Assembly: GCA_964407265.1 (NCBI GenBank)
Contig: CAYOUV010000007.1
Coordinates: forward strand, 13,347-77,346
Direction: 5' to 3'
Length of the DNA: 64,000 nt
DNA from: CAYOUV01 sp964407265
GTDB lineage: Bacteria; Chloroflexota; Anaerolineae; Anaerolineales; Villigracilaceae
Position numbers and translations under genes: made by a program. Positions 6,982 through 15,394 of this stretch are shown piece by piece. Positions within the stretch are counted from its first letter, which is position 1. The number at the start of each line of letters is the position of its first letter. The notes under the pieces are model-generated. The model was not told where the DNA came from, made no database searches, and saw nothing but the letters and a program-made list of their open reading frames with translations.

Positions 6982-9408
6982 TTAAGGACCAAGTGCAGTT
7001 TTGATGACATTACGGCCAATCACTATGGCCAAGGGGAGGTTATCTTCTTCCAAAGCGACGACGATCGCCAGAGGCGTACTTTGCCAATTGGGCAATGTCC
7101 CCGCCAGGTACCAGGTGAAATATTTACCATTGGCCTGGCTCTGCCCAGTCCACTCCCAAAAGGCTTGGCCGGTGACTGCCAAAGATTGACCGGCGGCATC
7201 AGTTTCAAGAGTTGGCAGTGCCTTTGCAGGTTCTGTAAGCGTGGGGAGCACCACCCAACCGTCCCGGGGCGTGTTAACTGCCTGGGCAATTCGTGGTGCG
7301 GGGCGGATTCCGTGATTGCTGAGGGCAGCGGTCGCTAATGCCATTTGCAGGGGGCTGACGCGCAATTCCTGGGGAGTTGAATTCACGGCAACGGCTGCAA
7401 CGGGAAGCCGCAGATCCGGTGTGGTATAGAATCCAAGCGTGTTGTAAAGCTGGCGAAGAATGGGTTCGTTGCCCATCGTTTTTGTTCCAAATTGAGCCAG
7501 GAGGAAAGGCTCTATCGCATTACCGGGAGGGTACAATCCCTGCGCCGCTCTGTTTAGGAGCGGCGAGCGTTCGTTCTTTGCCAGAGATGGGCCTTCTGTG
7601 TCTAGCTGGTTGGCGTTAAACACAGGATGCGAGGCCATGGCCAGAATTTCGCCATTGCTTGCGTTCAATAATACAATTGCGCCGCTGTGATCACCAAGGG
7701 ATATGTCGGCCTGTTTTTGCAGATCCAGGTCGAGGCTTAGACGCACATCGAGACCGGGAGGAGGCCACCCATAGACGAGATGGTTCCACCAGATCAGGCT
7801 GGCAGGATTACCCTGCAGGCCGCGCAGGTAAGGATCCAGCGAGATTTCCAATCCAGCCTGTCCATAAACCGGATGCGTATAACCAACAATAGGCCCCAAA
7901 TCAGGATAAAGATAAACGCGATTGTAACCACCTAATTCACCCTGGGTGACATTGATTGGCCGGTTATTTCGGTCCAGGATGGCGCCGCGTGGGACATAGC
8001 GGTCAGCAATAGAGCGGCGTGGATTATCGCTACGGGTTAGCAGGTCGGGGCCGCGGATCACTGCCCACCAGCCATTGCTGAGGGCAGTGATAGCGATGCT
8101 GGCAATTAGGAGGAAGTTTACAATTTGATAGGGTGCTGGGTTTAATAGGTGTGCTGGTTCCTGTTCGGTATTGTTGCTGATCAGAAGTAGGAAAAAGAGA
8201 GCAATATAAGATGTAACCAGCGATGAACCGCCATATGAGATAAAAGGTAGCGTCACGCCGGTTAGAGGCAGCAGTCTTAAATTCCCACCGATAATCAATA
8301 GGCTTTGGATGCCGAGATAGGTTGTCAGGCCGGCGGCCAGTAGCCTGCGGAAGCGGTTGGTCGCATGTAAAGCCGCACGCATCCCTCGGCTGAGGAACAA
8401 CGCCAGCAGTCCCAACAAAGTCAGCGTTCCGACCAGACCGGTCTCTTCTGCGATAGTCGAGAAGATGAAGTCGGAATGAGCGATGGGCACCAATCCTGGG
8501 CTTCCTAAACCCGGTCCACGTCCCAGCAATCCGCCACTGGCAACAGCTAGTAGCGATTGGATGATTTGATAGGAATGACCGCTGGGATCGAGCCATGGAT
8601 TAAGCCAGGTGTCGACGCGTAGATGGACGACCTCAATTAGGGTATATCCGATCGCCCCAGCCAGTAGCAGAATCCCAGCGCTGACCAGAATGACGCGTTT
8701 CCGCCCGGTTGCAAGATAAAGTACGCTGGCATAAAGCAAAATGAAGATAGAAGCTGTTCCCAGGTCGCGCTGGACCAGAAGTAGTACCAGTGCCAGGCCG
8801 GTTAAGAGAAGTGTAGGGAAAATAAGCGGGAAAATTTGTTGCTGTAATGGTAAGCGATCTGCCAGATACGATGCCAGATAGATTACCAGTAGAAGCTTCA
8901 ACGGCTCAGAAGGCTGAATGTAGACCCCACCGGCTCCCAGCCAAAGCCGTTCGTCGCCCCCAGCAGGATTAGTCCCAAAGAATAGAGTCAGCGCTGTAAG
9001 GAGCAAACCACCGGAAAGCCACAGGTATTTATAGCGCTTTAAAACTGGGAGAATGTGTGGCCAGCGTAATCCTAAAGTCAAAACACCCAAACCCACTACC
9101 AACCATAAGGTTTGCCGCAGACCAAACGCGAATGATAGGCGCCAGATGGTCAGCAGCCCCCAGCCGCTAAAAAAAGCAGCGATCGGAAAGAGATAGGGAT
9201 CTCTTTCGGGAAGGCGCCTGCGGATTTGCCTGTCAGCAGCCCAAACAGCTAATCCCCAGACAGCCAATCCGAGCCAATGTGACCATTTGAGCGATGCCAC
9301 GTTCCAGGAGCGTTCGCGAATTACCGGGGAAAGGCTCAGGATAATTGAAAATAAAATCAGGAAGAGAGCCGCCAGCTTGAGTAAACGGCTTTGAATTTGA
9401 TCAGCCAT
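6982..9408 (-). CDS. SEDS (FtsW/RodA) protein fused to an inactive-looking transpeptidase domain
   Basis: 808 residues. The first about 425 form a SEDS peptidoglycan glycosyltransferase with ten or more membrane helices; the conserved Asp in NPWLDPSGHSYQ (D274) and GGLLGRGPGLGSP are intact. After one more helix (about 430-450) comes a PBP2-like part (about 465-808) beginning RGAILDRNNRPI. Its catalytic motifs are lost: SxxK reads PPGNAIE (N630, E633), no SxN is found, and the KTG position reads WTG (W753). So it should polymerise glycan but not crosslink it. ATG 9408 follows the MTAP stop by 6 nt; a TTG at 9414 is the alternative start. Last gene of the fhaA-fhaB-MTAP operon. Confidence 0.9.
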   Translation of the reverse strand: MADQIQSRLLKLAALFLILFSIILSLSPVIRERSWNVASLKWSHWLGLAVWGLAVWAADRQIRRRLPERDPYLFPIAAFFSGWGLLTIWRLSFAFGLRQTLWLVVGLGVLTLGLRWPHILPVLKRYKYLWLSGGLLLTALTLFFGTNPAGGDERLWLGAGGVYIQPSEPLKLLLVIYLASYLADRLPLQQQIFPLIFPTLLLTGLALVLLLVQRDLGTASIFILLYASVLYLATGRKRVILVSAGILLLAGAIGYTLIEVVHLRVDTWLNPWLDPSGHSYQIIQSLLAVASGGLLGRGPGLGSPGLVPIAHSDFIFSTIAEETGLVGTLTLLGLLALFLSRGMRAALHATNRFRRLLAAGLTTYLGIQSLLIIGGNLRLLPLTGVTLPFISYGGSSLVTSYIALFFLLLISNNTEQEPAHLLNPAPYQIVNFLLIASIAITALSNGWWAVIRGPDLLTRSDNPRRSIADRYVPRGAILDRNNRPINVTQGELGGYNRVYLYPDLGPIVGYTHPVYGQAGLEISLDPYLRGLQGNPASLIWWNHLVYGWPPPGLDVRLSLDLDLQKQADISLGDHSGAIVLLNASNGEILAMASHPVFNANQLDTEGPSLAKNERSPLLNRAAQGLYPPGNAIEPFLLAQFGTKTMGNEPILRQLYNTLGFYTTPDLRLPVAAVAVNSTPQELRVSPLQMALATAALSNHGIRPAPRIAQAVNTPRDGWVVLPTLTEPAKALPTLETDAAGQSLAVTGQAFWEWTGQSQANGKYFTWYLAGTLPNWQSTPLAIVVALEEDNLPLAIVIGRNVIKTALGP

Positions 9409-9414
9409 TCTCAA

Positions 9415-10281
9415 TTAATTAATATATTTATCGATCAGGAGACTAAGTTTTTGTCGTGTTTCCGGTGGAATCACGGATCGGTCGGTGATCAGGGCTGTCG
9501 ATAGAGAGGTTGCGCAGTCACAAGCACGTTCCTTTTCGAGGTCTTTTGCCAGGCGGCGGATGGCTACTTGAGCAACTTCGGTGTTTTTGTTTAAGGTTTG
9601 TATCACCATATCGACTGTCACCGGGGCTTGGCTGACATGCCAAACATCGAAATCGGTGACATGAGCCATGACGGCGTAGCACATTTCGGCTTCGCGTGCC
9701 AGAAAGGCTTCGGGGGAGGTTGTCATCCCGATGATTGACATGCCCCATGAGCGATATGTGTGTGACTCAACCTTTGTTGAAAAGCGCGGTCCTTCGATGG
9801 TAATAAAAGACCCGCCTTGGTGTAGTGTCGCATCTGTGGTTTGCACTGCGTCAGCAAGCTGCCTCGAAAGATCAGGGCAGAAGGGATCTGCCACGCTGAT
9901 GTGGGCTACCAATCCGTTTCCGAAGAAAGATCGTACGCGATCTTTGGTATTGTCGAATAACTGATCCGGGACGACGATGCTACCCGGAGCATAATCTTCG
10001 CGCAAAGACCCGCAGGCGCTGATGCTGACAATCCGTTCGACACCCAGCGACTTGAGTGCATAAATATTGGCACGATAGTTTACCTCGCTCGGCATGATGT
10101 GATGACCGATGCCATGTCGTGCCAGGAAAGCGATTTTTTCTCCTTCAAGAGTACCAACAACGATTGGGGCGCTGGGTTTACCAAACGGAGTATCCAGATC
10201 CAGCTCTTGCGTATTTTGCAAATCGGACATTGCGTATATGCCTGATCCGCCGATCACGGCTAGACGAATGTTATTAGCCAT
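9415..10281 (-). CDS. mtnP: S-methyl-5'-thioadenosine phosphorylase
   Basis: 288-residue purine-nucleoside phosphorylase family 2 enzyme. It splits methylthioadenosine into adenine and methylthioribose-1-phosphate in methionine salvage. Signatures are GGSGIYAMSDL at the N-terminus, ISACGSLREDYAPGSIVVPDQ, EGPRFSTKVESHTYR and MTTSPEAFLAREAEMCYAVMAHVTDFDVW, the TDFD Asp residues being those that favour adenine. I start at ATG 10281, preceded by GGAGGAAG, rather than 60 bases upstream. It overlaps fhaB by 8 nt, so it is co-translated with signalling and cell-wall genes, an odd setting for a salvage enzyme. Confidence 0.9.
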   Translation of the reverse strand: MANNIRLAVIGGSGIYAMSDLQNTQELDLDTPFGKPSAPIVVGTLEGEKIAFLARHGIGHHIMPSEVNYRANIYALKSLGVERIVSISACGSLREDYAPGSIVVPDQLFDNTKDRVRSFFGNGLVAHISVADPFCPDLSRQLADAVQTTDATLHQGGSFITIEGPRFSTKVESHTYRSWGMSIIGMTTSPEAFLAREAEMCYAVMAHVTDFDVWHVSQAPVTVDMVIQTLNKNTEVAQVAIRRLAKDLEKERACDCATSLSTALITDRSVIPPETRQKLSLLIDKYIN

Positions 10282-10753
10282 ATTCTTCCTCCGAGGGAAG
10301 TCGTTGCGTTGAAGATTCCTGCGTAGCCACCGACAGCGCAATGGTAAGGGTGGCCTTTCCGCAACCTATCTCGTCACCCGTTATTACGACAGTCGGCGTG
10401 CCAATCCGTTCCTGGTTGAGCATTGTTCCATTGGTGGAACCCAAATCCTCAAGCCACCATTGGCTGTGATGATAGATTAGGCGCGAGTGGCGAGCGGATA
10501 CGGTGTCGTCGTCAATCGCGATCTGACAATTAGGATCTCGCCCGATGAAGATTTCGGGCAGAGCAAAATGCCGCACGATGGGTGAATTACCCTGCCTGTC
10601 GACCGAGATCTGTATATTCGGTACTTTTCGGGAAGCAAGAATTGAACCTTGGTGTTGCACGTCTCGCCAAAGCGTGTAAAGTGCCCATCCGAAAAAAGCA
10701 TACAGGCTAAGGGCCAGTATGATTCGCAAAGCGAACAGAATTGTTCCGCTCAT
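10274..10753 (-). CDS. fhaB: Membrane-anchored FHA-domain protein (FhaB-like)
   Basis: 159 residues: an N-terminal membrane helix (about 5-25), a short linker and an FHA domain (about 55-145) with the phosphothreonine-binding pattern IGRDPNCQIAIDD, SARHSRL and LGSTNGT. In actinobacteria FhaB (FipA) links Ser/Thr kinase signalling to cell-wall synthesis and sits beside rodA/pbpA. The same order is kept here, upstream of the SEDS fusion. It overlaps fhaA by 4 nt (ATGA) and the MTAP gene by 8 nt. Confidence 0.88.
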   Translation of the reverse strand: MSGTILFALRIILALSLYAFFGWALYTLWRDVQHQGSILASRKVPNIQISVDRQGNSPIVRHFALPEIFIGRDPNCQIAIDDDTVSARHSRLIYHHSQWWLEDLGSTNGTMLNQERIGTPTVVITGDEIGCGKATLTIALSVATQESSTQRLPSEEEYG

Positions 10754-11568
10754 TCTTTCTTGTCTTCTAATTTTAAAATTGCTGTTGGTCGATCGCCTGA
10801 AGCGGGTGAGAGGGGGGATGTATCTGCCAGATCAGGTCTGGCGGGTGGGTTGTCTTGCCCAAAGATCAAGGGTACTCCGGAAAGTGAAATCACATCCCCG
10901 GGATAAAGAATCGACTGGTTTGTGCGTTGACCGTTGACAAAAGTGCCCCCGGTAGAGTTTAGGTCGAACAAAATATATCGTCCTTTGATGGCGCGCAATT
11001 GGGCATGACTGCGCGAAACGCGCGGGTCGTCTATTACAAGTTGGTTGTCCATGCGCCGCCCGATATTAACGACGGATTGCGTTAATGGATAAACCTTCGT
11101 TCCGTGCACGATCAAGAAAGCGTTCTCGGGAAGGTTGTCCGTTCCGTCATCCTCGGCTGTTTCATCGACTGGCATGCCCTGTGTTTCTGAAACCGTATCA
11201 ATTCGATGGGAGGCAATGATATGAACCTCTTCCGGATCAAGTGCTGGATCCGTGGCTGTCGTGATGGTTGGTGTAACGGCGAATATTAAATCCGCTTCGC
11301 TCGCCGCAGTGTTTAGGATTTCTTGAAGCCCGTCTAATAAACGCGAATCGGTCTGCCAATCTTCTGCCAGATCGGGGTGAGTAATAATTGTATAAACATT
11401 TGGCGCCAGTTTGGTGCCGTCTTCGCGGGCGGTGATGTTGGATTGCACGGCCCCCGCAAGTTGCTGAGCGATCAGTCCTTCGGTTTTGTGGCCGGGCAAA
11501 ATGCTGACAAGGCGAACTTCCAGTAAGGCCTGTAGACGACTCTCGAGCTGGTCCAGTTTAATTTTCAT
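10750..11568 (-). CDS. fhaA: FhaA-like protein: DUF3662 plus FHA domain
   Basis: 272 residues. The N-terminal about 115 match the DUF3662/FhaA_N fold (opening LDQLESRLQALLE; then LAPNVYTIITHPDLAEDW). An acidic linker (about 115-148) leads to an FHA domain (about 150-240) with IGRRMDNQLVIDD, SRSHAQL and NSTGGTFVNGQ. In mycobacteria FhaA binds phosphorylated MviN to restrain peptidoglycan synthesis. It heads the operon fhaA-fhaB-MTAP-SEDS/PBP. No Ser/Thr kinase (PknB) or phosphatase (PstP) gene is next to it, unlike the actinobacterial cluster. Confidence 0.88.
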   Translation of the reverse strand: MKIKLDQLESRLQALLEVRLVSILPGHKTEGLIAQQLAGAVQSNITAREDGTKLAPNVYTIITHPDLAEDWQTDSRLLDGLQEILNTAASEADLIFAVTPTITTATDPALDPEEVHIIASHRIDTVSETQGMPVDETAEDDGTDNLPENAFLIVHGTKVYPLTQSVVNIGRRMDNQLVIDDPRVSRSHAQLRAIKGRYILFDLNSTGGTFVNGQRTNQSILYPGDVISLSGVPLIFGQDNPPARPDLADTSPLSPASGDRPTAILKLEDKKE

Positions 11569-11620
11569 ATAAGAATCCCCTACCTAAGCTTCTTTCTTAT
11601 GGTGTGACATTATTGTAATA

Positions 11621-11649
11621 ATTATAGAGGCGAGCATGGTTTAATGCAA
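11621..11649 (-). promoter_or_regulatory. Candidate promoter of the fhaA operon
   Basis: On the minus strand a perfect TATAAT (11621-11626) lies 17 bases from a weak -35, TTGCAT (11644-11649). The leader to fhaA would be about 45 bases. It overlaps the 5' end of the divergent glycerate kinase frame, an argument for that gene starting further downstream. Confidence 0.4.
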
Positions 11650-13041
11650 GCCTGGTTGCAGACTGTGACTGCTAATGTTATCATGAGTTCTATGGGAATT
11701 TCTTATCAATTAGCGTTAGAGGCGCAATCCCTGGTCGGTCATCCGGAATCCGGAAAGGTCCAGCGCATATTGCGGGCAGCTTTGGAAGCTGCGGATCCAG
11801 CGCAAGCGGTCAGGCGGGTGGTGACACGTGCCGGCAGCCTATTGCAAATAGATAATAAGTTGTATGATCTAGACGAAATCCAGCACATTTATGTGCTGGC
11901 ATTTGGGAAAGCAGCCCCGGTAATGGCGAGTGCGTTAGCTTCAATGCTTCCGGATAAAGTTGGATCCGGGTTGATTGTTTCGAAATATATCCCATCTGCT
12001 GTTTTGCCATATCCTGTGCTGGAATGCGGCCATCCTGTCCCGGACGATCGTAGTCTGGCGGCCGGAAAAACTGCCCTGGAAAGGCTTACCGATCTTGGGC
12101 AGGACGATTTGTTGATCTGCTTAATTTCAGGTGGCGGTTCGGCCTTACTAACCAGTCCGCTCTCGGATGTTTCTCTTTCCGACTTGCAAAACCTGACTGA
12201 AAGCCTATTGGTATGCGGCGCCAGTATCAACGAGATTAATACCTTGCGCCGCCATTTTGATCGGGTGAAAGGTGGCGGTTTGGTGGAGGCAGCGGCTCCC
12301 GCCCGGACAGTCAGTTTGATCCTTTCCGATGTAGTCGGTAGCCCGCTCGAAGCGATTGCATCGGGTCCGACTGCTCCCGATCCGACGACCCGCGAAGATG
12401 CGCTGGATATTCTCGAGCGTTACCGGGCAGAAATCAAAATACCGGTTGGCATTTGTGAAGCGCTACGTTCGGCCCCGGAGACCCTGAAAGCGGATAATCC
12501 TTTATTCGCAGGAGTACAAAACGTAATAATTGGAAGTATTTTGCAATCAATTCAGGCCTCTTTTATGCAGGCTGAAAAAGAAGAGTTAAACGGAAACGTA
12601 CTCACCAGCTCGCTCGAAGGCGAAGCCAGGCAGGTGGGAGGGGTTTTAGGCAGCATTCTGAGGCAAATAGTTGAGACGGGTCAGCCAACTAAACGACCAG
12701 CTTGTCTGATTGCAGGTGGCGAAACCACCGTGGTTGTGAGGGGCAAGGGCTTGGGTGGTCGTAATTTGGAATTGGCACTCGGCGCTGTCGAAGGGTTGGC
12801 TGGTTTGGAAAATGTAATGTTGCTTACTATGGCCAGCGATGGTGAGGACGGCCCAACAGACGCAGCCGGAGCAGTAGTTACCGGCGAATCGTTTGCGCGA
12901 GCTCGTGAACTTGGTCTGTCTGTTCGTGCCTATCTGGAAAATAATGACTCGTACCATTTCTTTGGCCAATTGGGTGATTTGCTGCGCCCAGGTCCAACCG
13001 GCACAAACGTAAATGATCTAATCCTTCTATTTGCATTTTAA
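11644..13041 (+). CDS. Glycerate 2-kinase (DUF4147/MOFRL family)
   Basis: Phosphorylates D-glycerate to 2-phosphoglycerate. The N-terminal DUF4147 domain has AFGKAAPVMASAL, ISGGGSALLTSPL and the substrate-lid segment RRHFDRVKGGGL. The C-terminal MOFRL domain has CLIAGGETTVVVRGKGLGGRNLELAL and SDGEDGPTDAAGAVV. Start uncertain: ATG 11644 has a distant GAGG, while in-frame ATGs at 11683 and 11692 better match where similarity should begin and avoid the divergent promoter. The hydroxyacid dehydrogenase follows 18 nt later, so the pair probably moves hydroxypyruvate or glyoxylate through glycerate into glycolysis. Confidence 0.9.
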   Translation: MQAWLQTVTANVIMSSMGISYQLALEAQSLVGHPESGKVQRILRAALEAADPAQAVRRVVTRAGSLLQIDNKLYDLDEIQHIYVLAFGKAAPVMASALASMLPDKVGSGLIVSKYIPSAVLPYPVLECGHPVPDDRSLAAGKTALERLTDLGQDDLLICLISGGGSALLTSPLSDVSLSDLQNLTESLLVCGASINEINTLRRHFDRVKGGGLVEAAAPARTVSLILSDVVGSPLEAIASGPTAPDPTTREDALDILERYRAEIKIPVGICEALRSAPETLKADNPLFAGVQNVIIGSILQSIQASFMQAEKEELNGNVLTSSLEGEARQVGGVLGSILRQIVETGQPTKRPACLIAGGETTVVVRGKGLGGRNLELALGAVEGLAGLENVMLLTMASDGEDGPTDAAGAVVTGESFARARELGLSVRAYLENNDSYHFFGQLGDLLRPGPTGTNVNDLILLFAF

Positions 13042-13059
13042 TCAATACTGGAGTTACCG

Positions 13060-14040
13060 ATGTTGCCTACTGTGGTTTTGACCCACAAACTTCCACCGGA
13101 TTGGATCTCCAGCCTGGATGGGCGTGTGCAGGCTTATAGCGGACCGACGGATGCCGATAAGTTAGCGCCTGAATTAGAGGCGTTCCTGCCCGATGCTGAA
13201 GGATTGTTATCCCTGCTGACTGTCCCGATCAAAGAAGAATTGCTTGCACGTATGCCAAAATTGCGTGTGGTCAGCAACATGGCTGTTGGTGTTGACAATA
13301 TAGATGTGGCTGCTTGTACCAGGCGCGGTATACCGGTCGGCCATACGCCGGGTGTCTTGACTGACGCGACTGCCGACCTGACAATGGGGATTTTATTGTC
13401 AGCAGCACGCAGATTGCCAGAAGCAGCCAGGGATGCCAGTGAAGGTCGTTGGACGACTTGGTCGCCGACTGGTTGGCTGGGTGCGGATTTACGGAATAAG
13501 GTATTGGGCATCATCGGGATGGGGAAAATTGGTCAGGCCGTAGCGGAACGCGCAGCGGGATTTGGATTGAAAATTATCTACCGCAATCCTTCGCATTTAC
13601 CTTTGGTGGAGGCGCAATTTGCTGCGGAATATGCCTCATTCGATGAGTTACTGCATCGCAGCGATATCGTCAGTTTACACTGTCCGCTTAATGTTGAAAC
13701 CCAACATCTGATCGACGATTCTGCTCTGAGAAAGATGAAGTCCACTGCTATCCTGGTCAATGCGGCCCGTGGGCCGGTGGTAAGAACAGATGCGTTGGTG
13801 CGCGCCTTGCAGGAAGGTTGGATTGCGGCCGCTGCCCTGGATGTCACTGATCCGGAGCCTTTACCCCCCGATCATCCTTTGTATGGACTGGAAAATTGTC
13901 TGGTCGTCCCTCATATTGGCTCTGCCACGCATGGTACACGCAAACGCATGGCTGAGATTGCTTGCGAAAATATGTTAGCCGGGCTAGACGAACGCAGGTT
14001 ACTGCATTGCGTTAATCCCGAAGTGGAAACAAAGATCTAA
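13060..14040 (+). CDS. D-2-hydroxyacid dehydrogenase (glyoxylate/hydroxypyruvate reductase)
   Basis: 326-residue NAD(P)-dependent reductase. The nucleotide-binding motif is LGIIGMGKIGQAVAERAAGFG. Catalytic residues are Arg in NAARGPVV, Glu in DVTDPEPLPPDHPL and His in VVPHIGSAT. VGVDNIDVAACTRRGI and TADLTMGILL are typical of GyaR/GhrB-like enzymes. Pairing with glycerate 2-kinase, 18 nt upstream, favours hydroxypyruvate or glyoxylate as substrate. It converges on the zinc-ribbon gene with 26 nt between stop codons and no hairpin. Confidence 0.9.
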   Translation: MLPTVVLTHKLPPDWISSLDGRVQAYSGPTDADKLAPELEAFLPDAEGLLSLLTVPIKEELLARMPKLRVVSNMAVGVDNIDVAACTRRGIPVGHTPGVLTDATADLTMGILLSAARRLPEAARDASEGRWTTWSPTGWLGADLRNKVLGIIGMGKIGQAVAERAAGFGLKIIYRNPSHLPLVEAQFAAEYASFDELLHRSDIVSLHCPLNVETQHLIDDSALRKMKSTAILVNAARGPVVRTDALVRALQEGWIAAAALDVTDPEPLPPDHPLYGLENCLVVPHIGSATHGTRKRMAEIACENMLAGLDERRLLHCVNPEVETKI

Positions 14041-14066
14041 CGGGGAAAGCCTTCGCACTTTGTGAG

Positions 14067-14651
14067 TTAAAGCCGCTGACCACAGTTGGGGCAAACGGTA
14101 TCTTTGCGGGCGATGACATAACCGCATTTTCCGCATGTGAGCGGTTGGAGATTGCCAAGCGGTGCGCCGCAGGCTATACAATTCGGCTCTCCGACCGGAT
14201 TGGCAGTGCTGCAATAATCACATACAATGCGAGTGAGTCTATCGGAAAGTTGATGCGAGGCTCCTAACGCCTGGGCTGTTTGGTTAATGACATTCCAGAT
14301 ATTCTCGCTCAACTGTAGATTCTCAATATCCTGGGCCAGATCATCAAGTCGCCCAAGCAAGGCGAATGGGTTACGCAGGGCCGAGATGGCTGTTTGCCCT
14401 AAGCTGGCCGCAACGCCCAGCCAGGCCTGCTGACCAAGTTCGACCATGACTCCATCCGTAACTTGCTGGAGCGTCACCGTTAGGGCTGTTTGCCCGCCGG
14501 ACATGGCCCCTGGTCGAGTGGCGATCTGAACGATCATCTTTGTGTTATCGCCGAGGGACTGGGCACGCATGTTCCCGCGGTCGAAGGATGCCATCAGCGC
14601 CTGAGCAATATCGGTTGGAGTAAGAATCCCGTGGTAAATTCGTTGTTCCAT
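14067..14651 (-). CDS. Protein with C-terminal double zinc ribbon, function unknown
   Basis: 194 residues. The first about 140 are a predicted soluble alpha/beta domain of no recognised family; it opens IYHGILTPTDIAQALMASFDRGN and resembles polyketide-cyclase-like small folds only in length. Two zinc ribbons follow: CDYC...CIAC and CGKC...CPNC (about 143-194). No Shine-Dalgarno precedes the ATG at 14651, and a TATAAT on this strand ends eight bases upstream (14659-14664), so the transcript may be leaderless. It is divergent from the SH3-domain gene. Confidence 0.7.
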   Translation of the reverse strand: MEQRIYHGILTPTDIAQALMASFDRGNMRAQSLGDNTKMIVQIATRPGAMSGGQTALTVTLQQVTDGVMVELGQQAWLGVAASLGQTAISALRNPFALLGRLDDLAQDIENLQLSENIWNVINQTAQALGASHQLSDRLTRIVCDYCSTANPVGEPNCIACGAPLGNLQPLTCGKCGYVIARKDTVCPNCGQRL

Positions 14652-14656
14652 ATTTT

Positions 14657-14668
14657 GGATTATAATCC
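14657..14668. promoter_or_regulatory. Palindromic -10 element shared by divergent genes
   Basis: GGATTATAATCC reads TATAAT on both strands. It lies eight bases from the minus-strand ATG and 33 from the plus-strand ATG at 14701. No good -35 box is visible in either direction. Confidence 0.4.
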
Positions 14669-14700
14669 GTTCTATAGATTTTTCTACTTATATATACGCG

Positions 14701-15327
14701 ATGAAACGAAATTGGTTTAAAACTCTTCTTTGGTTGTCAATTGGTTTAGGGGCCATTGGTTTTCTGGTCAATGTCCCGGCTCAGGCCGTGGTCATGGCAC
14801 AGCAGCCGACTGGTTCCGTGCCTACTGTTACCGGGACCCCCTCTGGTCCGATGATTACGGTAAATCTGGATCAGCAGCAAATCAACGTTCGCTCCGGTCC
14901 AAGTACCTATATCTATCCACCGATCGGAGTCCTTCTGGCAGGACAATCCGCTCCCGCCTTGGGTCGTTCACCGGGCGGTGATTGGATCCAGATCTACTAC
15001 CCTGGAGTGCCCGGATCGGTTGCCTGGGTGTATGCCCCGCTGGTGTCACTCTCGGGCGGGGTAAATCTCAATATTATCGAGCCACCACCTACGCCGACTC
15101 CCGTTTCGACTCCAACCATCGATCCGACCTTGGCTGCAGCCTTCATTGCACCGGAAACGCCGACACGCTTACCTACTTTTACTCCCGCTCCGGCTTTGGT
15201 CATCCCAACCTTCACAGATTCAACCAGTGCGAGCAATTCTGGCGGCGTCCCGATGGGTTTGATAATAGTGGGCCTTGGTTTTTTGGGGATTTTCGGTGCC
15301 TTGATCTCTTTCTTACGCGGACGATAA
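14701..15327 (+). CDS. Exported SH3b-domain protein with C-terminal membrane anchor
   Basis: 208 residues: a signal peptide or anchor (about 7-30), one bacterial SH3 domain (about 55-115, with INVRSGPSTYIYPPIGVLLAG and WIQIYYPG), and a Pro/Thr-rich spacer (about 120-175). A C-terminal hydrophobic helix follows (about 183-203), ending in FLRGR. Such proteins hang an SH3b module outside the membrane, where it commonly binds peptidoglycan. No enzyme domain is present. A bidirectional terminator follows. Confidence 0.8.
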   Translation: MKRNWFKTLLWLSIGLGAIGFLVNVPAQAVVMAQQPTGSVPTVTGTPSGPMITVNLDQQQINVRSGPSTYIYPPIGVLLAGQSAPALGRSPGGDWIQIYYPGVPGSVAWVYAPLVSLSGGVNLNIIEPPPTPTPVSTPTIDPTLAAAFIAPETPTRLPTFTPAPALVIPTFTDSTSASNSGGVPMGLIIVGLGFLGIFGALISFLRGR

Positions 15328-15344
15328 ACTTTTCATCAGGAATT

Positions 15345-15381
15345 AAAAGAGCCGGAGTGTTCAAAACACTCCGGCTCTTTT
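15345..15381. terminator. Bidirectional intrinsic terminator
   Basis: Perfect 16-bp stem (15345-15360 with 15366-15381) around a 5-nt loop, with A-run and T-run ends. It separates the SH3 gene from the convergent IscA-like gene. Confidence 0.9.
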
Positions 15382-15394
15382 CTTCATTTGATAT

